Positions 9,980-19,600 of a stretch of 64,000 nucleotides of DNA are shown here, piece after piece. Location: positions 15,445,082 through 15,509,081 of the forward strand of contig JASKMD010000003.1 in assembly GCA_030144725.1 (NCBI GenBank), read 5' to 3'. Both the position numbers and the translations under genes were made by a program. A model generated the notes under the pieces. The model had not been told where the DNA came from and did not search any database. It was given only the letters and a program-made list of their open reading frames with translations. The stretch is from Haematococcus lacustris (taxonomy: Eukaryota; Chlorophyta; Chlorophyceae; Chlamydomonadales; Haematococcaceae). Positions within the stretch are counted from its first letter, which is position 1, and each line of letters opens with the position of its first letter.

Positions 9980-12900
9980 ATGAGCCTTGAAACGCAAAAA
10001 CCGACTTGTGAGGAGCGCTCAACGCAGGCTATGGAGGTAGACGGTAAGCCAAAGAGAGGGCTTGCCGCTATCCTAACCTGTGTTTTGCTGCTGTGCGCGT
10101 GTTGGGGATGGGGTGCGGCAAGCTTGGGTGGCACAAGTGGCCACCTAGCCCCGCACTTGTCAGACCAACACGGCGCCGTTGAGGGTTCGCCCCACGGTAG
10201 CTACGCAAGCAGTTCTGGCCCATGGCCAGCGTTCTGGCCCATGGTCAACTATATCTCCCCGACTCTCAACTCCACGGATACCAACAACTTCTTGAACGAG
10301 CAGTGCTATGCCCTCCATCGTCAGACTGCAACCACAGATCTTTTGCTGCCATTATGCAACCCCATACCAGATGCTATTCTCAACATCATCTATTTGACGG
10401 ATACACAACCAGGGCAAATGAACACACACCCTTGTCTGCAGGCCTGTATAAGACATGGCGCTCAGCCAGCCCTGCCAGCCCTGCTTGCCACAGCCTTGCA
10501 TGACCAGCCAGCCGCTACAGTGATGCCGACTACTCATGTTGACATGCAGGCATGTATAAGACATAGCGCTCAGCCTTACCACCACCCGCCAGCCCTAACT
10601 GATACAGCCTTGCATGACCAGCCAGCCGCTACAGAGGTGCTAACTACTCATGTTGACATGCAGGCCGGCATAAGGCATGGCGCTCAGCCTTACCACCACC
10701 TGCCAGCCCTGACTGCTACATCCATGCATGACCAGCCAGCCGCTACAGTGATGCTGACTACCCATGTTGACATGCAGGCCGGCATGAGACATGGCGCTCA
10801 GCCTTACCACCACTTGCCAGACCTGCTTGCTACAGCCTTGCATGACCACCCAGCCACAACAGAGATGCAAACCACTCATGTTGACATGCAGGCCGGCATG
10901 AGACATGGCGCTCAGCCTTACCACCACCTGCCAGACCTGCTTGCTGCAGCCTTGCATGACCAGCCAGCCACAACAGAGATGCAAACCACTCATGTTGACA
11001 TGCAGGCCGGCATGAGACATGGCGCTCAGCCTTACCACCACCTGCCAGACCTGCTTGCTACAGCCTTGCATGACCAGCCAGCCACAACAGAGATGCCAAC
11101 TATCCATGTTGACATGCAGGCCGGCATGAGACATGGCGCTCAGCCTTACCACCACCTGCCAGACCTGCTTGCTACAGCCTTGCATGACCAGCCAGCCACA
11201 ACAGAGATGCCAACTATCCATGTTGACATGCAGGCCGGCATGAGACATGGCGCTCAGCCTTACCACCACCTGCCAGACCTGCTTGCTACAGCCTTGCATG
11301 ACCAGCCAGCCACAACAGAGATGCCAACTATCCATGTTGACATGCAGGCCGGCATGAGACATGGCGCTCAGCCTTACCACCACCTGCCAGACCTGCTTGC
11401 TACAGCCTTGCATGACCAGCCAGCCACAACAGAGATGCAAACCACTCATGTTGACATGCAGGCCGGCATGAGACATGGCGCTCAGCCTTACCACCACCTG
11501 CCAGACCTGCTTGCTACAGCCTTGCATGACCAGCCAGCCACAACAGAGATGCAAACCACTCATGTTGACATGCAGGCCGGCATGAGACATGGCGCTCAGC
11601 CTTACCACCACCTGCCAGACCTGCTTGCTACAGCCTTGCATGACCAGTCAGCCACAACAGAGATGCAAACCACTCATGTTGACATGCAGGCCGGCATGAG
11701 ACATGGCGCTCAGCCTTACCACCACCTGCCAGACCTGCTTGCTACAGCCTTGCATGACCAGCCAGCCACAACAGAGATGCCAACTATCCATGTTGACATG
11801 CAGGCCGGCATGAGACATGGCGCTCAGCCTTACCACCACCTGCCAGACCTGCTTGCTACAGCCTTGCATGACCAGCCAGCCACAACAGAGATGCAAACCA
11901 CTCATGTTGACATGCAGGCCGGCATGAGACATGGCGCTCAGCCTTACCACCACCTGCCAGACCTGCTTGCTACAGCCTTGCATGACCAGCCAGCCACAAC
12001 AGAGATGCAAACCACTCATGTTGACATGCAGGCCGGCATGAGACATGGCGCTCAGCCTTACCACCACCTGCCAGACCTGCTTGCTACAGCCTTGCATGAC
12101 CAGCCAGCCACAACAGAGATGCCAACTATCCATGTTGACATGCAGGCCGGCATGAGACATGGCGCTCAGCCTTACCACCACCTGCCAGACCTGCTTGCTA
12201 CAGCCTTGCATGACCAGCCAGCCACAACAGAGATGCCAACTATCCATGTTGACATGCAGGCCGGCATGAGACATGGCGCTCAGCCTTACCACCACCTGCC
12301 AGACCTGCTTGCTACAGCCTTGCATGACCAGCCAGCCACAACAGAGATGCCAACTATCCATGTTGACATGCAGGCCGGCATGAGACATGGCGCTCAGCCT
12401 TACCACCACCTGCCAGACCTGCTTGCTACAGCCTTGCATGACCAGCCAGCCACAACAGAGATGCAAACCACTCATGTTGACATGCAGGCCGGCATGAGAC
12501 ATGGCGCTCAGCCTTACCACCACCTGCCAGACCTGCTTGCTACAGCCTTGCATGACCAGCCAGCCACAACAGAGATGCAAACCACTCATGTTGACATGCA
12601 GGCCGGCATGAGACATGGCGCTCAGCCTTACCACCACCTGCCAGACCTGCTTGCTACAGCCTTGCATGACCAGTCAGCCACAACAGAGATGCAAACCACT
12701 CATGTTGACATGCAGGCCGGCATGAGACATGGCGCTCAGCCTTACCACCACCTGCCAGACCTGCTTGCTACAGCCTTGCATGACCAGCCAGCCACAACAG
12801 AGATGCCAACTATCCATGTTGACATGCAGGCCGGCATGAGACATGGCGCTCAGCCTTACCACCACCTGCCAGACCTGCTTGCTACAGCCTTGCATGACCA

Positions 12901-14287
12901 GCCAGCCACAACAGAGATGCAAACCACTCATGTTGACATGCAGGCCGGCATGAGACATGGCGCTCAGCCTTACCACCACCTGCCAGACCTGCTTGCTACA
13001 GCCTTGCATGACCAGCCAGCCACAACAGAGATGCAAACCACTCATGTTGACATGCAGGCCGGCATGAGACATGGCGCTCAGCCTTACCACCACCTGCCAG
13101 ACCTGCTTGCTACAGCCTTGCATGACCAGCCAGCCACAACAGAGATGCCAACTATCCATGTTGACATGCAGGCCGGCATGAGACATGGCGCTCAGCCTTA
13201 CCACCACCTGCCAGACCTGCTTGCTACAGCCTTGCATGACCAGCCAGCCACTACAGAGATGCAAACCACTCATGTTGATATGCATGCCATGGAGATCAAG
13301 ACTAGCCATCAACAACGCACTCAACATGAGCATTCAGTTGAAGCATCTTATAGCATGGGAGGACGGTTACAGTTAGGCCATGAGTGGTTTGCATTACTCA
13401 TCATCCCTTTACCCCGGTCCAGCACTATGTCACATGCTTGCACTGCCGCCCATGTAACCAGATCAAGTGGGTGCATTCCACAACATTACCGAGTAGCGAC
13501 GGCCTGCTCCGCTCCCCAACGTACCTCCACCCACATTGGCAGAGTTATCACACAACAAAGGAGCTTGGAGACCCAACTCCTACTTCTTGGGATGGGTATT
13601 TACATCATTACCACAGCCCCCCAACATGGCAACAAACCCACAGCTAAAGAATCGAAACAGTGCCTAAGGCGGCATAAGAAACGCTTAAGTTCATATAGAT
13701 CCACGGTACGAACCATTGGGTACAATGTAATGACAGGGATGGATGGCACCCTAGCCGCCTCTAGCTCCCTATGTAAGCTTTCTAACACTTTCCACCTCTC
13801 CACACAAGGAGCCAAGAACGGCCGCCCATACACAGTCTACCAATACAACAACACCCTCCATGTCTATTGCTGCTATCAAACAACAATAGGTGAAACTAGC
13901 TGGACCACATGCACCTCTTACCCCATAGCCGCCGCACGGGCCGTCTACGTGGCCTGGCTCCTACTAGCCGCTGGGGATGTGGAAGCCAATCCAGGCCCAG
14001 CTATCAAACATTTCAAACAAGATAAAGATAGCTCCGCGTGCCAGGTTTACTCTCTGAACAATGCTGCGGGACATGAATGGGTCACCATGCAAGACATAGA
14101 CAACTTTTACGAGAACAGGCTCCCTCAGCTAACTGATCACTTTGAGCGTGGCGCATGGCTAATGGCAAGAGGAGTGGACGGCTACTCCGACGAAGTCATT
14201 GAGATGTACTTACGCACCCACTACGGCCTTGCTGTGCAGAGCATTGCCCAACTCAACCAACCCAGCGACTGCACACACGCAAATTAA
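9980..14287 (+). CDS. Retrotransposon ORF1: hydrophobic N-terminus, 38-residue repeats, 2A motif, peptidase N-terminal half
   Basis: 1,435 codons from ATG to TAA. Residues about 28-50 are hydrophobic (LAAILTCVLLLCACWGW), resembling a signal peptide or membrane anchor, unusual for a LINE ORF1. Residues about 152-1103 are some 25 copies of a 38-residue unit with the core RHGAQPYHHLPDLLATALHD. Residues 1104-1320 are a Thr/His-rich linker. Residues 1327-1340 read LLLAAGDVEANPGP, a 2A-type skipping motif, which would release a tail of 96 residues. That tail contains SACQVYSLNNAAG (Cys1354), which matches the catalytic-Cys segment of the peptidase domain completed after 14846. ORF1 and ORF2 are in the same reading frame, so they may once have been one polyprotein. 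The repeat array has no homologue that I recognise. Confidence 0.8.
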   Translation: MSLETQKPTCEERSTQAMEVDGKPKRGLAAILTCVLLLCACWGWGAASLGGTSGHLAPHLSDQHGAVEGSPHGSYASSSGPWPAFWPMVNYISPTLNSTDTNNFLNEQCYALHRQTATTDLLLPLCNPIPDAILNIIYLTDTQPGQMNTHPCLQACIRHGAQPALPALLATALHDQPAATVMPTTHVDMQACIRHSAQPYHHPPALTDTALHDQPAATEVLTTHVDMQAGIRHGAQPYHHLPALTATSMHDQPAATVMLTTHVDMQAGMRHGAQPYHHLPDLLATALHDHPATTEMQTTHVDMQAGMRHGAQPYHHLPDLLAAALHDQPATTEMQTTHVDMQAGMRHGAQPYHHLPDLLATALHDQPATTEMPTIHVDMQAGMRHGAQPYHHLPDLLATALHDQPATTEMPTIHVDMQAGMRHGAQPYHHLPDLLATALHDQPATTEMPTIHVDMQAGMRHGAQPYHHLPDLLATALHDQPATTEMQTTHVDMQAGMRHGAQPYHHLPDLLATALHDQPATTEMQTTHVDMQAGMRHGAQPYHHLPDLLATALHDQSATTEMQTTHVDMQAGMRHGAQPYHHLPDLLATALHDQPATTEMPTIHVDMQAGMRHGAQPYHHLPDLLATALHDQPATTEMQTTHVDMQAGMRHGAQPYHHLPDLLATALHDQPATTEMQTTHVDMQAGMRHGAQPYHHLPDLLATALHDQPATTEMPTIHVDMQAGMRHGAQPYHHLPDLLATALHDQPATTEMPTIHVDMQAGMRHGAQPYHHLPDLLATALHDQPATTEMPTIHVDMQAGMRHGAQPYHHLPDLLATALHDQPATTEMQTTHVDMQAGMRHGAQPYHHLPDLLATALHDQPATTEMQTTHVDMQAGMRHGAQPYHHLPDLLATALHDQSATTEMQTTHVDMQAGMRHGAQPYHHLPDLLATALHDQPATTEMPTIHVDMQAGMRHGAQPYHHLPDLLATALHDQPATTEMQTTHVDMQAGMRHGAQPYHHLPDLLATALHDQPATTEMQTTHVDMQAGMRHGAQPYHHLPDLLATALHDQPATTEMPTIHVDMQAGMRHGAQPYHHLPDLLATALHDQPATTEMQTTHVDMHAMEIKTSHQQRTQHEHSVEASYSMGGRLQLGHEWFALLIIPLPRSSTMSHACTAAHVTRSSGCIPQHYRVATACSAPQRTSTHIGRVITQQRSLETQLLLLGMGIYIITTAPQHGNKPTAKESKQCLRRHKKRLSSYRSTVRTIGYNVMTGMDGTLAASSSLCKLSNTFHLSTQGAKNGRPYTVYQYNNTLHVYCCYQTTIGETSWTTCTSYPIAAARAVYVAWLLLAAGDVEANPGPAIKHFKQDKDSSACQVYSLNNAAGHEWVTMQDIDNFYENRLPQLTDHFERGAWLMARGVDGYSDEVIEMYLRTHYGLAVQSIAQLNQPSDCTHAN
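10432..13287 (+). repeat. 114-bp coding tandem repeat, about 25 units with a 9-unit higher-order repeat
   Basis: Units of 114 bp (38 codons) begin ATGCAGGCCGGCATGAGAC. The first three to five are diverged and the rest nearly identical. Two unit types differ at the end, EMPTIHVD (P) and EMQTTHVD (Q), plus a Q unit with DQSATT (S). Units 6-14 read P P P Q Q S P Q Q and units 15-23 repeat this order exactly. A 1,026-bp block (9 x 114) was therefore duplicated after the unit-level expansion. Confidence 0.93.
13949..13999 (+). other. 2A-type ribosome-skipping motif in ORF1
   Basis: Encodes VAWLLLAAGDVEANPGP. It matches the 2A consensus D(V/I)ExNPGP, preceded by a hydrophobic, Leu-rich helix as in known 2A sequences. 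Skipping would occur between Gly1339 (codon 13994) and Pro1340 (codon 13997). Similar sequences are known from some animal and trypanosomatid non-LTR elements. Confidence 0.8.
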
Positions 14288-14845
14288 TGCACAACTATCG
14301 ATTTTGAGGGGGTGTTTTTTGTACACGGTTCGCCTCGGAATGAGACTATTGGCCCATGCCCACCAACATCGTGAAAAATCTCGTAGTAATCAGCGAAATA
14401 CGTGAATTACATAACTAATATTTAGTTACCCTCTTTTAAAGCTACTCCTTATAGTGCAGTACTGCACCATATCTAATGCCGCAACAATGCACCAAACCTC
14501 ATCGTGAAAACCTGCACCATATACAGTCTAGTAGTTTTGTGATGTAATAAAGTAGTTATGTTAGTAATTCATTGGTATTTTACTGGTTTGGAGATTGTTG
14601 TTCCTTTAAATCACATTGGTTCTCATGGTGTAGTACTGCACCTGTCACTAGTGCACTACTACAATGCACCCAATTGTGCTACATTGCACCACACCGAGTG
14701 GTACAACACTTCACCTTAGCGATATCTCACCAACCATACATATTTATGAATTTTCGTTCAAACCCCAATCTTACAACCACGTCATATGGCTATGTGCAAA
14801 ATCTCAAGCCACGATTCTGAAAAATGCTGTTACTAATTTGCCTGA
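14288..14845 (+). other. AT-rich 558-bp insert between ORF1 and ORF2
   Basis: Composition changes sharply to AT-rich, with several copies of TGCACC/GTGCA and a perfect palindrome GTGCAGTACTGCAC at 14454-14467. It splits the first peptidase-like domain: the Cys part lies before it and the His part just after it. Its length is a multiple of three, and ORF1 and ORF2 share a frame. A TGTAA/AATAAA-like stretch occurs near 14543. It may be an inserted element, an intron, or a real untranslated spacer. No gene is seen in it. Confidence 0.6.
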
Positions 14846-16636
14846 GTGTGGGCTGCTGATAACCTAGGGAACCTCGCTGGCCAATACGGTACACACACCT
14901 TTTTGTGCAAGAAGCCAGGCCACAGCATGGCCATGAAGTGCATTAACGGCTCATGGCACCTACTAGACTCCTTGAAAACGACAGCCACACCCCTCTTGCA
15001 CATTCCTGCTGCAACCAAGCGGACTATGCACCAACTCTTTGTCATCACGCCTAATATCCGCTCACGGGAGCAGATACGCCAGTGTGAGGAAAAGGGAATT
15101 TACCACATCATCAGCCATGCGGAACAAGCACGCGACCATGATAGCAACGCTACAACACCCGGCCCCACATATACACCGACCCACAACCCTGCACAACTCT
15201 ACATGGAAGGGCAACACGAAGAGTGTTGCCTGGTACATGCATTCAACATGGCCATGGGAAAAAAATGCATAGATTACAATGCAGTCATCAGACACTGCAA
15301 GCAACTAGCCGAGCACCTACAACATCTAGCACAGGCAGCACGAGAAGAAGGGCATACAATTCGATCCTTCAGTATTGATCACATTTACCACGAGAGAGGC
15401 AAGTTCTCGTCTGACACACTGAACCACTACCTACACCGCAAACACCTTGAGATGAGTACATACCTGCACCCAGCAACAGCCTACCTACCAACCCACAGTA
15501 TCACACCTGAGGCGATCATTACAGCCATTGCAAACACGGGTGCGACACACACTGATGTTGCTATCTTGCTCTCACACCACCATGCAACTGTCATTAAACA
15601 CACACAACAAGGCTGGTACCAGCTGGACTCATTCAACCGTGGGCCAAAACCACTCTCCACACCTAACGACTGGGGACGCCTCCAAGGGAACTTGCTCACC
15701 GTCTGCACAGGCAACGTGAGACACACAAGGTTCGTTAGGAGGGAGATCTGGATAGCGGACCCGTTGGAAGCCACCACCGCATCAGCACTAGCAGCACACT
15801 TTCAAGATCACACTGACCCGATTGATCTCACCAACAACCACACAGAGATACTCGCCCCACCACCCGTGACTACCATTCACGCCAACAATAACTCTACACT
15901 AGACACCAAGCGCAGCACTACAATAGAGGACACCCAATATCACGAGGAACCTGCCCGGTCGCGACAGCGCCGGGACATTCCCACTGTTACCCTCCGCCCG
16001 CCAGTCCCCTCAGGCAAGCCGCGTACCAATCGACCCATGACGCGTGTCGATACCAACACTGGCCCGTCCGCTAAGAGGGTACGAGCCACCAAGGCACACC
16101 GCAATGACACGCACACACAAACCCTCATGTCCCAATACCTCTGCAAACCCACTACCGGAGCCAACACCACAAGGCTAAACCCCACCATAGCCGAGACACC
16201 ACAAACCACGCCGGACAATGATCCTCACATGAGCCAACACAACAACCCCCCAACCGAACTGCCCCAAGCAACCCTCAACAGGCAACACATCACCCTCACC
16301 ACCTTCAATGTCAGAGGCCTATGCAGATCAAGAAACGAAGTCTTAAACCTGGTGCACAAACAAAGCCCGGACATCTTGATCCTTACAGAGACGATGACTC
16401 AACCCAAGAGCAACAACCCCAGCTCTGGCTGGATGAAGAGGGTTATGCCAAACTATACCGTCCACCGACACGAAGGCCCCAGTGAGGTCCTAATCGGCAT
16501 CAGACATGATCTAGCTATCCAGATGCAAGTCACCATGCTGCCGCCGTGCACAGACGCGGATGTAAATCCCCGATGCGTCATCCTAAGCCTCCGCCAACGG
16601 CAAAGCGAGGAACTCACACTCGTTGCCACGTACTAG
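14846..16636 (+). CDS. Retrotransposon ORF2, part 1: Josephin-like peptidases and AP-endonuclease N-terminal half
   Basis: The frame opens after a TGA with no ATG at its start, which supports a continuation from ORF1. HSMAMKCINGSWHLLDSLK (His at 14921) looks like the His half of a Josephin/ataxin-3-type cysteine peptidase. A second, complete domain follows: EECCLVHAFNMAMG (Cys at 15224/15227), then HHATVIKHTQQGWYQLDSFN (His at 15581), closely like the Josephin His and Asp/Asn segment. After a Thr/Pro-rich linker comes the AP endonuclease start, TFNVRGLCRSRNEVLNLV and ILTETMTQP. The part ends at a TAG (16634-16636) directly followed in frame by PSGNNDD and the rest of the endonuclease. Confidence 0.75.
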   Translation: MWAADNLGNLAGQYGTHTFLCKKPGHSMAMKCINGSWHLLDSLKTTATPLLHIPAATKRTMHQLFVITPNIRSREQIRQCEEKGIYHIISHAEQARDHDSNATTPGPTYTPTHNPAQLYMEGQHEECCLVHAFNMAMGKKCIDYNAVIRHCKQLAEHLQHLAQAAREEGHTIRSFSIDHIYHERGKFSSDTLNHYLHRKHLEMSTYLHPATAYLPTHSITPEAIITAIANTGATHTDVAILLSHHHATVIKHTQQGWYQLDSFNRGPKPLSTPNDWGRLQGNLLTVCTGNVRHTRFVRREIWIADPLEATTASALAAHFQDHTDPIDLTNNHTEILAPPPVTTIHANNNSTLDTKRSTTIEDTQYHEEPARSRQRRDIPTVTLRPPVPSGKPRTNRPMTRVDTNTGPSAKRVRATKAHRNDTHTQTLMSQYLCKPTTGANTTRLNPTIAETPQTTPDNDPHMSQHNNPPTELPQATLNRQHITLTTFNVRGLCRSRNEVLNLVHKQSPDILILTETMTQPKSNNPSSGWMKRVMPNYTVHRHEGPSEVLIGIRHDLAIQMQVTMLPPCTDADVNPRCVILSLRQRQSEELTLVATY

Positions 16637-19600
16637 CCGTCAGGGAACAACGACGACGCGATCCCATTAAGGAGAAAGATGCAAGAGCACATACGAACAG
16701 CCACTGGACACCTGCCCGGCTCACTCATTCTGGCGGGAGACATCAACGCCACGATGAGGGCAGAGGACCGCTCCGAACACACTGAATACCCACAAGACCA
16801 CATGATGAGGGAGTTCGCCACGGAGCTGCGCCTATCCGAAGCTGACCCCGGCGACCGGGCCTGGACCTACCAGCAACCACACTGCAACAGCCGCATCGAC
16901 GCCATCCTGACGCGCGACGCGAGACAAGGCCCTGGGCATCGCACACACGTCGACACAAACGCGTACCTCAGCGACCACAGACCGCTCACCGCCACACTCA
17001 CCACTACCAGACTGGGCATAGATCTAGCAGCCACACATCAACCCTTAAAACACAGCCACACCATTCTCACCACCCCAATCACCAACAAGGATAGGGAAGC
17101 ATACCGGCTTGGAGTGCAACAACCCAGTTCAGGCACTCCACAACTGCATGCACAACTGACAGCATACCTAGCTCCCATGTACACAGACGCTACCCACTTC
17201 CTGACCACACTAGATAAGGCCAACCCACAACAACCACAACGCTTGACACTAGTGGCAGGCCTCCCGGCTAGAGAGGCTGTCGACACCGCAGCCGCCATGC
17301 TCACAACGCTCCTGGAAACCTGCAGGAGAACTGCCATGCAGACATGCAACACCAAGACATTGACCAGAGGAGGCCAGCATTACCAACGCAGGAGCATGTG
17401 CAAGATCAGACTGGCACTGGGGAAAAAGCTCAAAACCACCAGAGAACTCAGCCGGAAGGCTAGAATGTTATACAAACAAAACAGCGTGCACCCGTCTATC
17501 GATGACCTACTCCCAGAGACAGACACGATCAACGCGGAGGTAAGGGAGGCGGTGCAAGCACGCCAGGGCGACGATACAACCGAAAATCACGTGCAAGCCG
17601 CGCTCGCCCAGCTGACCAACTCCTACCGCGACCAAATTCACAAGCTAGACGACGACGACTCCGCACTTGCCATTGCACAGGCGCGTCTCAGAATGCAACA
17701 CCTCATCAGCACCCAACCCAAAAAAGCCAACAAATACATACTACGCCCTTCTCGCACCAACCACAAAGGACTGCATGCACTAGCCGACCCCGATACCAAT
17801 AACATCTGCACCGCCCCGGCCGACCTCAACCGGATTATCACCGCCGCCTACAGACAAAAGCTCACGCCGCCGACTCCCAAAACAGGCCACTACACAAACA
17901 CACAGACCAGAAATTACCCCTGGACCCGCCCCAAAGCCGTGGACCCCTTCACGTTGCACACCTGCCAAAATATACACTGGATGCACACAGCCATCATGGA
18001 CAAAGCAGGATTTCAAGAATGCATCAGCAGACTATCAGGGGGCAAAGCGCCTGGCCCAGACGGCATTGAAAACGAGATCATCAAGATGCTGCCATGGGAG
18101 ATGAGGGACACCATACACCAACTGTTCATCATCATGTGGGCCACTGGCTGCACACCCACAACATGGAAAACCAGTGACACCTGCCTGCTCTACAAGGACA
18201 AGGGCCAAGAAACAGACCTCAACGCCTACAGACCTGTTGGGCTGGCCAATACCATCTACAAACTCTGGACCAGCCTCATAACCAAGGCGCTGTACGAGTA
18301 TGCTGAGGCTAACGGGATGCTAAGTAACTGCCAAGCAGGCTTCCGCTCTCACAGGGACACCACACAACAGCTCCAGATGTTAGTCATGGCCCTCGAAGAC
18401 GCCAAGCTAGCCAAAGTAGATATCTATGCGCTACTGGTCGACTTCACTAGTGCCTTTAACACCACTTGTCAAGACAAACTGCTATGGATCATGCACGACC
18501 TTGGCTTCCCCACCGACGCCACAGACGCGGTGAAGGACCTGTACACGGGCGCTACAACGCGCTTCAGAACTCCCTACGGCCCCACCGACCCGGTACCTGT
18601 AGACCGGGGCACCATCCAGGGCGACTCACTCTCACCCTTCCTGTTCCTCATCTACATCGAACCCTTACTGCGCTGGCTCCAAGTAGGAGCGAGGGGGTAC
18701 AAATTCACATCCGACACAACCGACAGCGCCGGGCGATTTACAATCGGCAGCATCGACTACGCCGACGACATCGCTATCCTATGCAACTCGATCAGCAACC
18801 TACGCTGTCAGGCAGACAAGCTCTCCGCCTACTCGGATTGGGGCCACCTAATCGTATCCCACAGCAAAACCCTCGCCACAGCGGCGCTCCACAAAGCGCA
18901 CCAATCCGGCAGATGCAGCACCATGGCAGAAGCGGAAAAGCAAGCCCGTAGAGAACTGCAAGCCGTAACGCTACAAGGGAAACCTGTCACCTACCTCAAA
19001 CCGACCTCCCCCTTCACTTACCTTGGTGTCTTACTTACCATGACGCTCAACTGGAAACCACAACACATAGCCATGATGACACAACTCAGACAGAAGCTAG
19101 AAAGACTACGACGCTCATTCGCTAGCGCCAGACAAGCCATCCACATCATCAAGACAGCCATCATCCCCAGTCTAGCCTATAGCTTCTGCGTAGCCCCATG
19201 CACACCGGGAGACCTAGACCTCTACGACAGAGCAATTAATCAATGTATTAAGAAAAAACTCAGACTCCCACTAGGCACACCCAATGCCGTTGTCAGAGAG
19301 GACATCGACAAGCTCGGCCTTGGCATCAGCTCAACAGCCAAAGAGTACCATACCAGAAACACTACAGCCCTTCTACACAGCCTCCAGTCCACAGACACCA
19401 CACATGCCCACATAACCAGATGCATGCTACACAAACAGATCACTTGGCTCTACGCTCAAGCTGCCAAGCATGGACACCGCATGCTCATTATGCTGCGACA
19501 CACCCTACGAGCCAGACAACTCCTACATGCCACCACGGCGCAGCTCACTGCCACCCAGGAAGGACAAGAACTCTACCCTAAGGAAACCAAACTGCTTGGA

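Noticed and set aside
10432..13287. CRISPR array
   Set aside because: Units are contiguous with no variable spacers, and the array is coding in a eukaryotic genome.
10640..13333. Long minus-strand frames rich in Cys/His/Trp opposite the tandem repeat
   Set aside because: They are the reverse frame of the 114-bp repeat. The plus strand has the start, the 2A motif and the peptidase part.
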